Below, piece by piece: positions 52,795-60,926 of a stretch of DNA of 64,000 bases. The stretch comes from Phycisphaerales bacterium (GTDB lineage Bacteria > Planctomycetota > Phycisphaerae > UBA1845), in contig JACKHH010000002.1 in assembly GCA_020639095.1 (NCBI GenBank), forward strand, positions 124,001-188,000, in the 5' to 3' direction. Position numbers and translations under genes: made by a program. The notes beneath the pieces were generated by a model that worked only from the letters and a program-made list of their open reading frames with translations, was not told where the DNA came from and searched no databases. How positions within the stretch are numbered: the first letter of the stretch is position 1; each line of letters starts with the position of its first letter.

Positions 52795-54370
52795 GTTGAT
52801 TGCGGAAACACATCGATATCGCGCGGCATCGGTGGTGCTTTTCACCGTTGCTGTTGTGCTGGCAGGTTGTGCGCCCGCTCAGTTCACCGAGGGCGTCGCG
52901 TACACCGCCAAGCAGGAAAACGTGCGCGACGCCACGGCGTCAGCGGTTCGCGGGATGGGCCACCTGCGCTTCGATACCGCGCTGCGCAGCAACCTCGACG
53001 ACGCGCTGGCGGTGTCGGATATCGACAAAGCGAAGCCGGCAGCCCGCGAAGTTCTGAATGCGGCGCACAACCTCGCCGTTCACGCGACCGATAGCGAACT
53101 TGCCCGCATGTCGCCCGACGCACTGCACAAGCTGGCTGGCGAATACGGTATGGAGTTGCCCGACGATCTGAGCACTGCCGACCTGCGCACATCGCTCACG
53201 GAACGCTACGATCAGGAAAGCGCTGCCGCACTTTCCAACGACCTCGAACGTATCTCCAGCGCCGGTTCCACCGAAGAGCTTGACGGGTTCCTCGCGGACA
53301 TTCGCAAACGCATCGAACCGCAGGCCGGCAACGCTGGACGGCTGGGACGCGTGCTCCTGACCTCCCCGATGTACTTGCCAGCCGCCATCGGCGCGGAGCT
53401 TGCCGACGCCGGCGCCACCAAACGCACGACAATCGCCGAGTTCGACGAGGTGCAGGTGTATCGTCCCGCCGTGGCGGAGACCGCGTCCGCGGGCCGCGAT
53501 TGGGAAACCGCAAGCCTCAACGAACTTGCGCGGCGCTATGCTCCGGTCTTCGTGCAGGAGATCAACCCGTCCGCCACGTACGCGTCCAGCGACGACCGCA
53601 TCGGCAGGGTCGTGCTCAGCGGCGCGCCCGGCGACTATCAGGTCAACATCGACGTCGACGATCCGGTCGTGTACTGGAAGCACACAACCGCGCGCATTCA
53701 CGATCAGCGCTTCGACCAACTCGTCTACGTCGCGTGGTACCCGAGTCGTCCCGCGCTTTCGTCAGGCGATCCACAAGCGGGCCGCATCGACGGCGTCGTC
53801 GTGCGCATGACGCTCGACCACCATCGCCGCCCCGCCGTGTATGAATTCGTGCGCACCTGCGGGTGCTATCACACGTTGTGGGTCGCGGACTTCATTGAGC
53901 GGGATGCGAAAACGGAATTCGGCGGGCCGCTTGCCGGCATGGCGTACGCAGTGCAACAGAAATCCGAACGCAACCGCGAACTCTTCATGCCCGCTCTGGT
54001 CGGCGACGACGGCGCGAGTCCGCATCGACCAGCCGTGATGGTCAACGCAGGCGAACACCTCGTACTGACGATCGATACCAGTGATTCCGGCCACTACGAA
54101 CGATCGGCTGCTCCGCCGCAAACATACCGGCTCGAACCTTACGACGACCTGACGCATTTGCCTGTCGGCGATCAGGTCGCGAGCATGTTCAACGGCGAAG
54201 GACTGGTGTACGGCGCCGCCCGCCCCGAAGGTTGGATGCTCGCGCCCACCGGCATGCTGCAAGCCGGTCGCCCGCGACAGCTTGGTACCATGAAGATCCG
54301 CATGGACGCCTACGACTACGACGACCCGCGCCTTCTCGAACGCAACCTGCGCCTGCCCAGCACGTTCTGA
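52787..54370 (+). CDS. Large lipoprotein of unknown function, operon member
   Basis: 527 residues. GTG start: GGAGG (52774-52778) lies 8 nt upstream, and the start overlaps the previous gene by 8 nt. The signal peptide ends in a clear lipobox, VLAGCAP, so the mature protein is an envelope lipoprotein. Residues about 30-200 are helical and Asp/Glu-rich. Residues about 230-500 contain YAPVFVQEINPSATYASSD, VYWKHTTARI, RMTLDHHRRPAVYEF and CGCYHTLWVADF, a pattern with several His, Tyr and Cys positions that could bind metal or haem. Not a family I recognise. It is probably exported together with the cytochrome. Confidence 0.78.
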   Translation: MTRLIAETHRYRAASVVLFTVAVVLAGCAPAQFTEGVAYTAKQENVRDATASAVRGMGHLRFDTALRSNLDDALAVSDIDKAKPAAREVLNAAHNLAVHATDSELARMSPDALHKLAGEYGMELPDDLSTADLRTSLTERYDQESAAALSNDLERISSAGSTEELDGFLADIRKRIEPQAGNAGRLGRVLLTSPMYLPAAIGAELADAGATKRTTIAEFDEVQVYRPAVAETASAGRDWETASLNELARRYAPVFVQEINPSATYASSDDRIGRVVLSGAPGDYQVNIDVDDPVVYWKHTTARIHDQRFDQLVYVAWYPSRPALSSGDPQAGRIDGVVVRMTLDHHRRPAVYEFVRTCGCYHTLWVADFIERDAKTEFGGPLAGMAYAVQQKSERNRELFMPALVGDDGASPHRPAVMVNAGEHLVLTIDTSDSGHYERSAAPPQTYRLEPYDDLTHLPVGDQVASMFNGEGLVYGAARPEGWMLAPTGMLQAGRPRQLGTMKIRMDAYDYDDPRLLERNLRLPSTF

Positions 54371-54400
54371 CGAGCGCGCAACCCAGGCGGATTTCACGCG

Positions 54401-55960
54401 ATGATCAGCGCAAATGCGACACCATCACCAACGCGCCGGCCTTGGGTGATGCTCACAGGCGCGACCGGTGTGCTGGGATCGCAGGTGCTGCACGAACTGC
54501 TGGCACGCAACCACCGCGTACTTTGCCTTGTGCGCGCGGATACGCCGGGTGAAGCGCGTCGCCGACTTGCCGATTGCACCGTACACGCTTGTGGCGACGT
54601 TGAGCGCTACTTTGAGACCGGCCAGTTGGCGGTTGTGCGTGGTGACCTGCACTTGCCCATGCTCGGACTCAGCCGTGCTGTTGGTGAACGACTACGCGGT
54701 ACGATTCGCTCGGTCATTCACTCGGCTGGCAGTGTTGTGTTCACTGCGCGGCGCGACGGCGAACCGTCGCGCACGAACATCGAGGGAACTCGCGCGGTAT
54801 TTGCGTTTGCGTCGTCGTGTGGATGTCGCGATTGGCACCTCGTCAGCACCGCATACGTCTGTGGCCGGTGCGCCGATGCCGATGAAGTCATGCACGATGA
54901 ACCGACCGCATATCGCAACGACTACGAGTACAGCAAGTGGACCGCGGAGCACGAGACACGTCGCGCCGCACAGTCAGCCGGTGCGACGCTTACGGTATAT
55001 CGCCCAGGTGTGATCGTCGGACACAGTCGCACGGGAGCGGCCTCGCGTTTCACCGGCATTTACTATCTTTTCCGTGCCGTCTCACTGCTCGCGAAAGCAG
55101 CCGATCAGCACGGCGATGATCGCCGGCACATCCCGTTGCGTATTCGGGCAGCGGGTGACGCTCGGCCCAACTTGTCGTTCGTCGATGACGTCGCTCGCGA
55201 ACTGGTCGACATATTCGATAGCCCAGCCGCGACCGGCGGCGTGTTTCACCTCACGCATCCAAAGCCACCGAGCAATGCCGTCATCAAGCGCGCCCTTGAA
55301 ACGTTTTACAACATCGGTGGGGGAACATTCACTGAGAACGCGCGTTGCGACGATGCGCTGGACGACTCAACCTACGATCAGCTGTTCACCGGCGCGCTCG
55401 GCGCGATGTCGGACTATTTGCTCAACGCGCCGCGTTTCGATCGCAACCATACGGATCGTTGCGTGCGTCAGCATCCGACGCCGTGGTCGCTGTCCCGGCT
55501 TGTGAAGCTTCTCGAATTCGCGGAAGGCTGCGATTGGCGACCGCCAACACAGATGGACCCAGCGCGCAGTGACAGCGCACATTTGTCCGACTATTTCGAA
55601 CACTTCATGCCACGGACCATCGCCCAGTCCAAACTTTCGCAACTGCGCAATCTCGACCTTTCGGTGCGCTACGTGATCGACGGCGCACAAGACGGCGACT
55701 GGTTGTGCCAGTTTTGCCGAGGTCACCTGCAAACAGTGCAGCGTGCGCCGACAACACCGGCTGACATCACCTATCGACTCGACGCATCCGTATTCTGGCG
55801 GCTGGTCGCTGGTAGATCGACGACATCGGAAATCTTCCTCTCCGGCGGCGCGCGAATCGAAGGCGACGTCGAGCGCGCGTTGAAGTTCGCCGGCATCATT
55901 CAGGACTTCGTAAGTGAGTTTCCCTATGACGTCGCGCAATGGACGCCCGATGCCGGTTGA
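54401..55960 (+). CDS. Thioester-reductase-like SDR dehydrogenase fused to SCP2-like domain
   Basis: 519 residues. Residues about 13-330 are an extended short-chain dehydrogenase of the NAD_binding_4 (thioester-reductase) type: NAD-binding MLTGATGVLGSQ, substrate segment HSAGSV, S in HLVSTAYV, and the YxxxK pair in DYEYSKW. Residues about 425-512 resemble the SCP2 sterol/acyl-binding domain: DGDWLCQFCRGHLQTV, ITYRLDASVFWRLVAG and ARIEGDVERALKFAGII. This pairing suggests NAD(P)H-dependent reduction of a lipid or acyl thioester held by its own carrier domain. It follows the lipoprotein gene by 31 nt and overlaps the hydrolase gene. Confidence 0.8.
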   Translation: MISANATPSPTRRPWVMLTGATGVLGSQVLHELLARNHRVLCLVRADTPGEARRRLADCTVHACGDVERYFETGQLAVVRGDLHLPMLGLSRAVGERLRGTIRSVIHSAGSVVFTARRDGEPSRTNIEGTRAVFAFASSCGCRDWHLVSTAYVCGRCADADEVMHDEPTAYRNDYEYSKWTAEHETRRAAQSAGATLTVYRPGVIVGHSRTGAASRFTGIYYLFRAVSLLAKAADQHGDDRRHIPLRIRAAGDARPNLSFVDDVARELVDIFDSPAATGGVFHLTHPKPPSNAVIKRALETFYNIGGGTFTENARCDDALDDSTYDQLFTGALGAMSDYLLNAPRFDRNHTDRCVRQHPTPWSLSRLVKLLEFAEGCDWRPPTQMDPARSDSAHLSDYFEHFMPRTIAQSKLSQLRNLDLSVRYVIDGAQDGDWLCQFCRGHLQTVQRAPTTPADITYRLDASVFWRLVAGRSTTSEIFLSGGARIEGDVERALKFAGIIQDFVSEFPYDVAQWTPDAG

Positions 55961-56615
55961 CCCGGTCGACATTCTCGAAGAATCGGTCGCGATCGACGCG
56001 GCGCACGGCGAACTCGCGGGCGTGCTCGCGTATCCGCTCGCCGGCGTGCCCACGCGGGCTGCGCTTGTCGTCGGTCCGCACCCGTTGATGGGCGGGCGAC
56101 TTGAAAACAACGTGGTTCGCTCTGTCGCGCGCGGGCTCGCAGAGTATGGTTTGACGACGCTGCGCTTCGCGTTTGCGGGCGATGGCCCTACATCGGAGGT
56201 GATGGACGAATTCTGGCGTACTGGCCACGCCCCGGACGACCCGGCGCGTGTGGATGACGCAAGATCCGCCGCGATTTGGTTTGCGCACAACGTCATTGGC
56301 CCGACGGTGCTCGTCGGGTATTCCTTCGGCGCATCGATCCTTGCGGAAATGATCGACTTGGTCGGCGCGACGCAGCTGGTGCTCATTTGCCCCACCATCG
56401 CGCACCATGACTTCACTGAAGTAGCCCGGTCGTCGCTTCCCAAGCTGGTGATTGCGTCGAACAACGACTTCGCAACACCGCTCGATGCCGTGGAAACCTG
56501 GGCAGCGCGTTGCGCCGGCGATGCGACACTTATTGTACTGGAGTCCGCGGAACATTTCTTTCGCAGGCAGGAGGATCGGCTGGTCGGTGAGATCACAACA
56601 TGGCTGCACCCGTAG
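55926..56615 (+). CDS. Alpha/beta hydrolase
   Basis: 229 residues from ATG 55926, overlapping the upstream gene by 35 nt; an ATG at 55950 would overlap by 11. It has the hydrolase fold with the nucleophile S133 in VGYSFGAS, an oxyanion region in VGPHPLMGG and the catalytic histidine in ESAEHFFRR near the end; DFATP supplies the probable acid. The layout is that of small bacterial acyl hydrolases of the COG2945 type. No signal peptide, so cytoplasmic. In the operon it could release or transfer an acyl chain handled by the two neighbouring enzymes. Confidence 0.82.
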   Translation: MTSRNGRPMPVDPVDILEESVAIDAAHGELAGVLAYPLAGVPTRAALVVGPHPLMGGRLENNVVRSVARGLAEYGLTTLRFAFAGDGPTSEVMDEFWRTGHAPDDPARVDDARSAAIWFAHNVIGPTVLVGYSFGASILAEMIDLVGATQLVLICPTIAHHDFTEVARSSLPKLVIASNNDFATPLDAVETWAARCAGDATLIVLESAEHFFRRQEDRLVGEITTWLHP

Positions 56616-57631
56616 ACCTTGACGCTCACGTTCGCCGCATCGTTGCGATCCACTTCGATCCCGATGGCGGCGCGCCGTACTGGCTGGAGCGTGCGGAAGC
56701 ACTCGGCTGGGATCCGCGTGAACGCGTGCGTTCACTTGCAGATCTTTCACGCCTTGGCCCGATGGACGAGAACGCACTGCGTGAGCGACCAGTGCACCAC
56801 TTGGTACCCTTGAGTCGCCGCGCGAACCTTGTCGGCGCAATCACTGCCGAGACGGGCGGCGCAACCGGAAAACCCAAGCGAACCATTTTCTCACGCGATG
56901 AATTCCACACCGGCTTCGTCGAACCGTTCGTCCGCGCGGCGAAGCACGCTGGCTTTCCCAAGGGCGCGACGTGGCTTTGGGTTGGCCCCGGCGGGCCGCA
57001 CATCATCGGACAGGCGGCAGCCGCTTGCGCCACCGCCCTCGGTAGCCCCCAACCGTTCGCTATCGACTTCGATCCGCGTTGGTTTCGCAAACTACCCGCC
57101 GACAGCACCGGCAGCGAACGCTACCTGAAGCACCTCATCAATCAGGCGATGGACGTCATCGCAACCGAACCGATCGAAGTGATTTTCACGACGCCGGTCA
57201 TGCTCCAGCGACTGGCGGAGGCGATGACGCCGTCGCAACGCGTACGTATTCGCGGCGTACACTATGGCGGGATGCGTGTTGAATCGCGGCTGCTCGCAAG
57301 CGCTCAATCTGATTGGTTCCCGAACGCGGTCCACCTCGCGGGTTACGGCAACAGCCTCTTCGGTGTGTGTATGGAATTGGGCGGGCCGGCGAACCGTGAA
57401 CTGCGCTACTACCCCTACGGCCCCCGACACCAGGTCCAGGTGGACAACGCAGGTCGAGTCTGGATGTCGCGCCTCGATGAAACCCTGCTCATCGCGAACC
57501 TGCCCGAGCGCGACACGGCCACCGCCTGCGCACCGCATGAAACCCACTCGGCGCTGGGGTTTTGCTCAGGTGTGTCCGACCCACGCCCAATCCACGATGC
57601 ACGGTCCGCAGCCGCGCCGGGAATATACTGA
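56600..57631 (+). CDS. Short adenylate-forming (PaaK/LuxE-like) enzyme
   Basis: 343 residues, overlapping the hydrolase gene by 16 nt; GGTGAG precedes the ATG. The nucleotide-binding signature is ITAETGGATGKPKR (about 80-95), a variant of TSGTTGxPK. Further on, HLAGYGNSLFG takes the place of the YGxTE motif of acyl-CoA ligases, with Asn-Ser for Thr-Glu. YPYGPRHQVQ and NLPERDTATA correspond to the later core and hinge. At 343 residues it lacks the usual C-terminal lid domain of about 100 residues, like LuxE rather than PaaK. It probably activates a carboxylic acid to an acyl-adenylate for the preceding reductase. Activity is uncertain because of the motif changes. Confidence 0.7.
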   Translation: MAAPVDLDAHVRRIVAIHFDPDGGAPYWLERAEALGWDPRERVRSLADLSRLGPMDENALRERPVHHLVPLSRRANLVGAITAETGGATGKPKRTIFSRDEFHTGFVEPFVRAAKHAGFPKGATWLWVGPGGPHIIGQAAAACATALGSPQPFAIDFDPRWFRKLPADSTGSERYLKHLINQAMDVIATEPIEVIFTTPVMLQRLAEAMTPSQRVRIRGVHYGGMRVESRLLASAQSDWFPNAVHLAGYGNSLFGVCMELGGPANRELRYYPYGPRHQVQVDNAGRVWMSRLDETLLIANLPERDTATACAPHETHSALGFCSGVSDPRPIHDARSAAAPGIY

Positions 57632-57699
57632 CGCAAACAACTTTGCGGGTCTGGACAGTGATCGCGCGTCCACAGTCAAATCGTCGAACCGCGCCATCC

Positions 57700-57747
57700 G
57701 CTTCACGCCAGCATTGCTTCACGCCAGCATTGCTTCACGCCATCATT
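57700..57747. repeat. 16-nt tandem repeat, three copies
   Basis: Three 16-nt units, GCTTCACGCCAGCATT twice and once with one change, fill 57700-57747. The last unit reaches the stop codon of the minus-strand RND gene. A short direct repeat of slippage origin between convergent genes. Confidence 0.85.
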
Positions 57748-60700
57748 CAAGACGTCGACGCGCGCGGCAATTCCAATCTATCGTCCGCATCAAAGCGGGC
57801 ATAGCGAAGCGCGAGCGTGGGGAGAACCAGCAGATTCAACATCGTGGACGTGATCAGTCCGCCGAGGATGACGATTGCCAGCGGGCCTTCGATTTCCCGG
57901 CCGACTTCACCGGCGCCCAGGGCGATGGGCAATAAACCCAGGCCGGTGACGGCTGCTGTCATCAGTATCGGAACAATGCGCTCGGTCGCGCCCAGCACGG
58001 CAGTGTCCTGATTCCAGGTGCGTCCTTCGCTGAGCACGAGGTGCTCGAAGTGCGACATCATCATGACCGAGTTGCGCATGGTGATGCCGAACAGGGTCAC
58101 GAATCCGACAATCGATCCGATCGATAGCGATGCACCGGTGATCGCGACAGCCAGAATACCACCGATCATCGCGAACGGTAAGTTCACGAGCACGAGCAGG
58201 AGATTGCGCGGGCGGCGGAAGACGATTGAGAGCAGCAGTAGAATCCCCACACCGGCGACGGATGAATGCGTAAGGATCTCGTTGCGCGCTTCCTGCTGCG
58301 TTTCAGCCTCTCCACCGAAAACCGTGTATACGCCCGATGGAATCGACATGTCCGCCACGGCATTCTTCGCGTCTTCCACGAAACTCGCCAGGTCGCGGTG
58401 CTCGGCATCGCACGTCACCGCCTGCCGTCGCCGCGCGCCGTCGTGCATGATCATGTAGCGACCAGTGACGGCTTCCAGATCCGCCAACTCCGCCAGGGGA
58501 ACGAACGTGCCTTCCGTGTTGCGCAAGAGCAACGTACCGATTGACTCGGGGTCCTGGCGCAGCCCCGGGGGCAGCGTCACGGTCACGTCAAACACACGAT
58601 CGCCATCGTAAGTTTGCGCGACGGTCGTGCCCTGATACGCCGTCTGCAACGACGCCAGCACATCAACGGGCGCAAAACCGAACTGCGTGAGTCGCTCCTG
58701 CCGCAGATGCACGACATAGTGCGGCGATCCCGGTGGCGACACAACCTTCACGTCGGTCGCTCCGGGAACGGTCGCAACGCGCGCGGCGATCCGTTCTGCC
58801 GTTGCGTCGAGTTTGTCGAGGTCGTCGCCGTAGATGTTGATCACGACTGGGGAGGCTTCGCCGGTAATCGTCTCGCTGATGCGGTCGCCCAAGAAGGTAA
58901 GCACTTCGTAGGTGATGCCGGGGTAGCTCGCGAGGAGTTTGCGAATCTGCGCTTGCGTGTCGGCTTGGTCGTCGCCGGACACGTCGGGTTTGAGTTCGAC
59001 GTGGATTTCCCCACGGTGCGGGCCCCAGGGGTCTTCGCCAAGTTCGGCGCGGCCGGCTTGAAATTCGACGGTGGCGATGACCGGTTCGCCGTCAACTTTG
59101 ACGTCGGTGAGCAGGTCGTGGGAGATGCGGTTGCCCAAGGCCATCATCGCGGGCAGCGACGTGCCGGGCACGGTCGAAACCTGCAATACGAAATGCCCCT
59201 CGCGGAATTCCGGCAGGAACTCCTCTCCGAAACCTGACGCGAGAAATAGCGTCGCGGCGAAAGCGAGTACGCTTGCGATAATCGTCCACCGCGGGTGGTG
59301 AGCGGCGCGGGTGATGACGGCTGCGTATGCGCGTTTGATTCCGCGCAAGAACATGGAATCACCGGATCGCCGCGCCGACTTCGGAAGCAGCAGGCAGCAC
59401 AATGCCGGGGTAACCGTCAAGGCGACGACCAGCGACGCAAGAATGGCTGCGATGTACGCGATCCCGAGCGGCGCGAACATCCTTCCCTGCAAACCCGTCA
59501 TTGTGAGCACCGGAACAAATACCAGCACGACGACAAACGTGGCATAGACGACGGCAGACCGCACCTCCATCGATGCTTCGAAAACGACCTGCAAGGTGGA
59601 ACGAGGCCGGCCCGCGTGCTCATTCTCACGCAACCTGCGAAAGATGTTCTCGACGTCGATGATTGCGTCGTCAACAACTTCGCCGATCGCGATGGCCAAC
59701 CCGCCGAGCGTGATCGTATTCAGCGACACGCCAAGCCGTTCGAGAATGATGATCGCCACGAGCAGCGATAGCGGAATCGCCGTGAGCGAGATGAACGCGG
59801 TGCGCAGATTCATCAGGAAAAGCAGAAGCACCACGGTGACCAACGCCGCACCAATATAGAGTGACACCGACACGTGATGCAGCGCGGTCTCGATGAACGT
59901 GGCGGGACGGTGGAGTCGCGGGTAGACCGTGATATCCTCGCGATCGAAGACGGGCTGCAATTCGGCGAGCGCGGCTTCGACTGCTTCCGTGACCTCCATC
60001 GTGTTCGTGCCATACTGGCTGAGGAGCTTGACGAGAATGCCGGGTTGCCCCTGAATGCTGGCGTCGCCGAACTTGGGCGCCGCGGCCTGCACGACGTCGG
60101 CGACGTCGCCGAGTTGCACGACACCGCCGTCGATGTGGCGCAGAACGATGTGGCGCAGTTCGTCCGCGGTGATGGACTGCCCTTCGGTTTGAATGACGAC
60201 GCGCTGGTTGGCGGTTTCAATGAAACCGGCGCCGCGTGCACCGGTGGCGCGTTGCGCGGCTGCGATGATCTCATCGAGGCTCAAATCGTAGGCGACAAGT
60301 CGATCTGGGAAAACCTGAATCTGCAACTGGCGGAGATCGCCGCCCATGATACCCACGTCGGCGATACCGGACACCGCCTGCAAACGCGGGCGCAGCGTCC
60401 AGGTCGCGAACTCGCGCAACTCCATGAGCGATTTCGACGGCGACACAATGCCGATTTTGAGCAGGTCCATCGTCGACGAGGTGAGCGGCGTCAGCTTGGG
60501 CGTGCCGACGCCTTGCGGAAGATCGCCCGCCACCGACGAAATCTGCTCCGCGAGCATCTGCCGCGCAATGAATACGTTTGTGTTGTCCTGAAACACAACC
60601 GTGATGATCGAAAGTCCTTGGATCGACTGCGAACGCACCGACTCGATGTTCAGCACGCCGCTCACCGCACTCTCGACGGGACGCGTGATCAGCGCTTCAA

Positions 60701-60881
60701 CCTGCTGCGGCGACAGCCCGGGTGCTTCCGTCTGAATGACTGCCTGCGGCTGAACGAAATCGGGAAACACGTCGAGCTTCGCGTGCTTCGCCGTAACCAC
60801 GCCATAGCCGATGGCGACTGCCGCCAGGATGAGCACGATGGCGCGGTACCGCAGGGAATGTTCGACAAGAAATCGCAGCAT
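57747..60881 (-). CDS. Heavy-metal-type RND efflux pump (CzcA/CusA family)
   Basis: 1044 residues, the normal length of the family, with 12 membrane segments and two large periplasmic loops (about 35-335 and 555-860). It starts LRFLVEHSLRYRAIVLIL. TM4 has the group pattern GGLAIAIGEVVDDAIIDVEN, with the acidic residues of the proton relay. The C-terminal half has the equivalent helices (FVTLFGITMRNSVMMMSHFEH). It exports a metal ion or other cation from the periplasm or cytoplasm using proton influx, together with the adaptor and outer-membrane genes immediately upstream. The metal cannot be told from sequence by eye. Confidence 0.92.
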   Translation of the reverse strand: MLRFLVEHSLRYRAIVLILAAVAIGYGVVTAKHAKLDVFPDFVQPQAVIQTEAPGLSPQQVEALITRPVESAVSGVLNIESVRSQSIQGLSIITVVFQDNTNVFIARQMLAEQISSVAGDLPQGVGTPKLTPLTSSTMDLLKIGIVSPSKSLMELREFATWTLRPRLQAVSGIADVGIMGGDLRQLQIQVFPDRLVAYDLSLDEIIAAAQRATGARGAGFIETANQRVVIQTEGQSITADELRHIVLRHIDGGVVQLGDVADVVQAAAPKFGDASIQGQPGILVKLLSQYGTNTMEVTEAVEAALAELQPVFDREDITVYPRLHRPATFIETALHHVSVSLYIGAALVTVVLLLFLMNLRTAFISLTAIPLSLLVAIIILERLGVSLNTITLGGLAIAIGEVVDDAIIDVENIFRRLRENEHAGRPRSTLQVVFEASMEVRSAVVYATFVVVLVFVPVLTMTGLQGRMFAPLGIAYIAAILASLVVALTVTPALCCLLLPKSARRSGDSMFLRGIKRAYAAVITRAAHHPRWTIIASVLAFAATLFLASGFGEEFLPEFREGHFVLQVSTVPGTSLPAMMALGNRISHDLLTDVKVDGEPVIATVEFQAGRAELGEDPWGPHRGEIHVELKPDVSGDDQADTQAQIRKLLASYPGITYEVLTFLGDRISETITGEASPVVINIYGDDLDKLDATAERIAARVATVPGATDVKVVSPPGSPHYVVHLRQERLTQFGFAPVDVLASLQTAYQGTTVAQTYDGDRVFDVTVTLPPGLRQDPESIGTLLLRNTEGTFVPLAELADLEAVTGRYMIMHDGARRRQAVTCDAEHRDLASFVEDAKNAVADMSIPSGVYTVFGGEAETQQEARNEILTHSSVAGVGILLLLSIVFRRPRNLLLVLVNLPFAMIGGILAVAITGASLSIGSIVGFVTLFGITMRNSVMMMSHFEHLVLSEGRTWNQDTAVLGATERIVPILMTAAVTGLGLLPIALGAGEVGREIEGPLAIVILGGLITSTMLNLLVLPTLALRYARFDADDRLELPRASTS

Positions 60882-60926
60882 GGTTTTGTGTCGTCGGGTT
60901 GTTGCGTTTGCGCGCGGAGGACGCGG

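Noticed and set aside
54401..57631. A true luxCDE operon
   Set aside because: The reductase is an SDR with YxxxK, not the LuxC aldehyde-dehydrogenase type, and no luxA/luxB is present.
57700..57747. Possible CRISPR or phage attachment site
   Set aside because: Units are directly adjacent without spacers and no integrase or tRNA is nearby.
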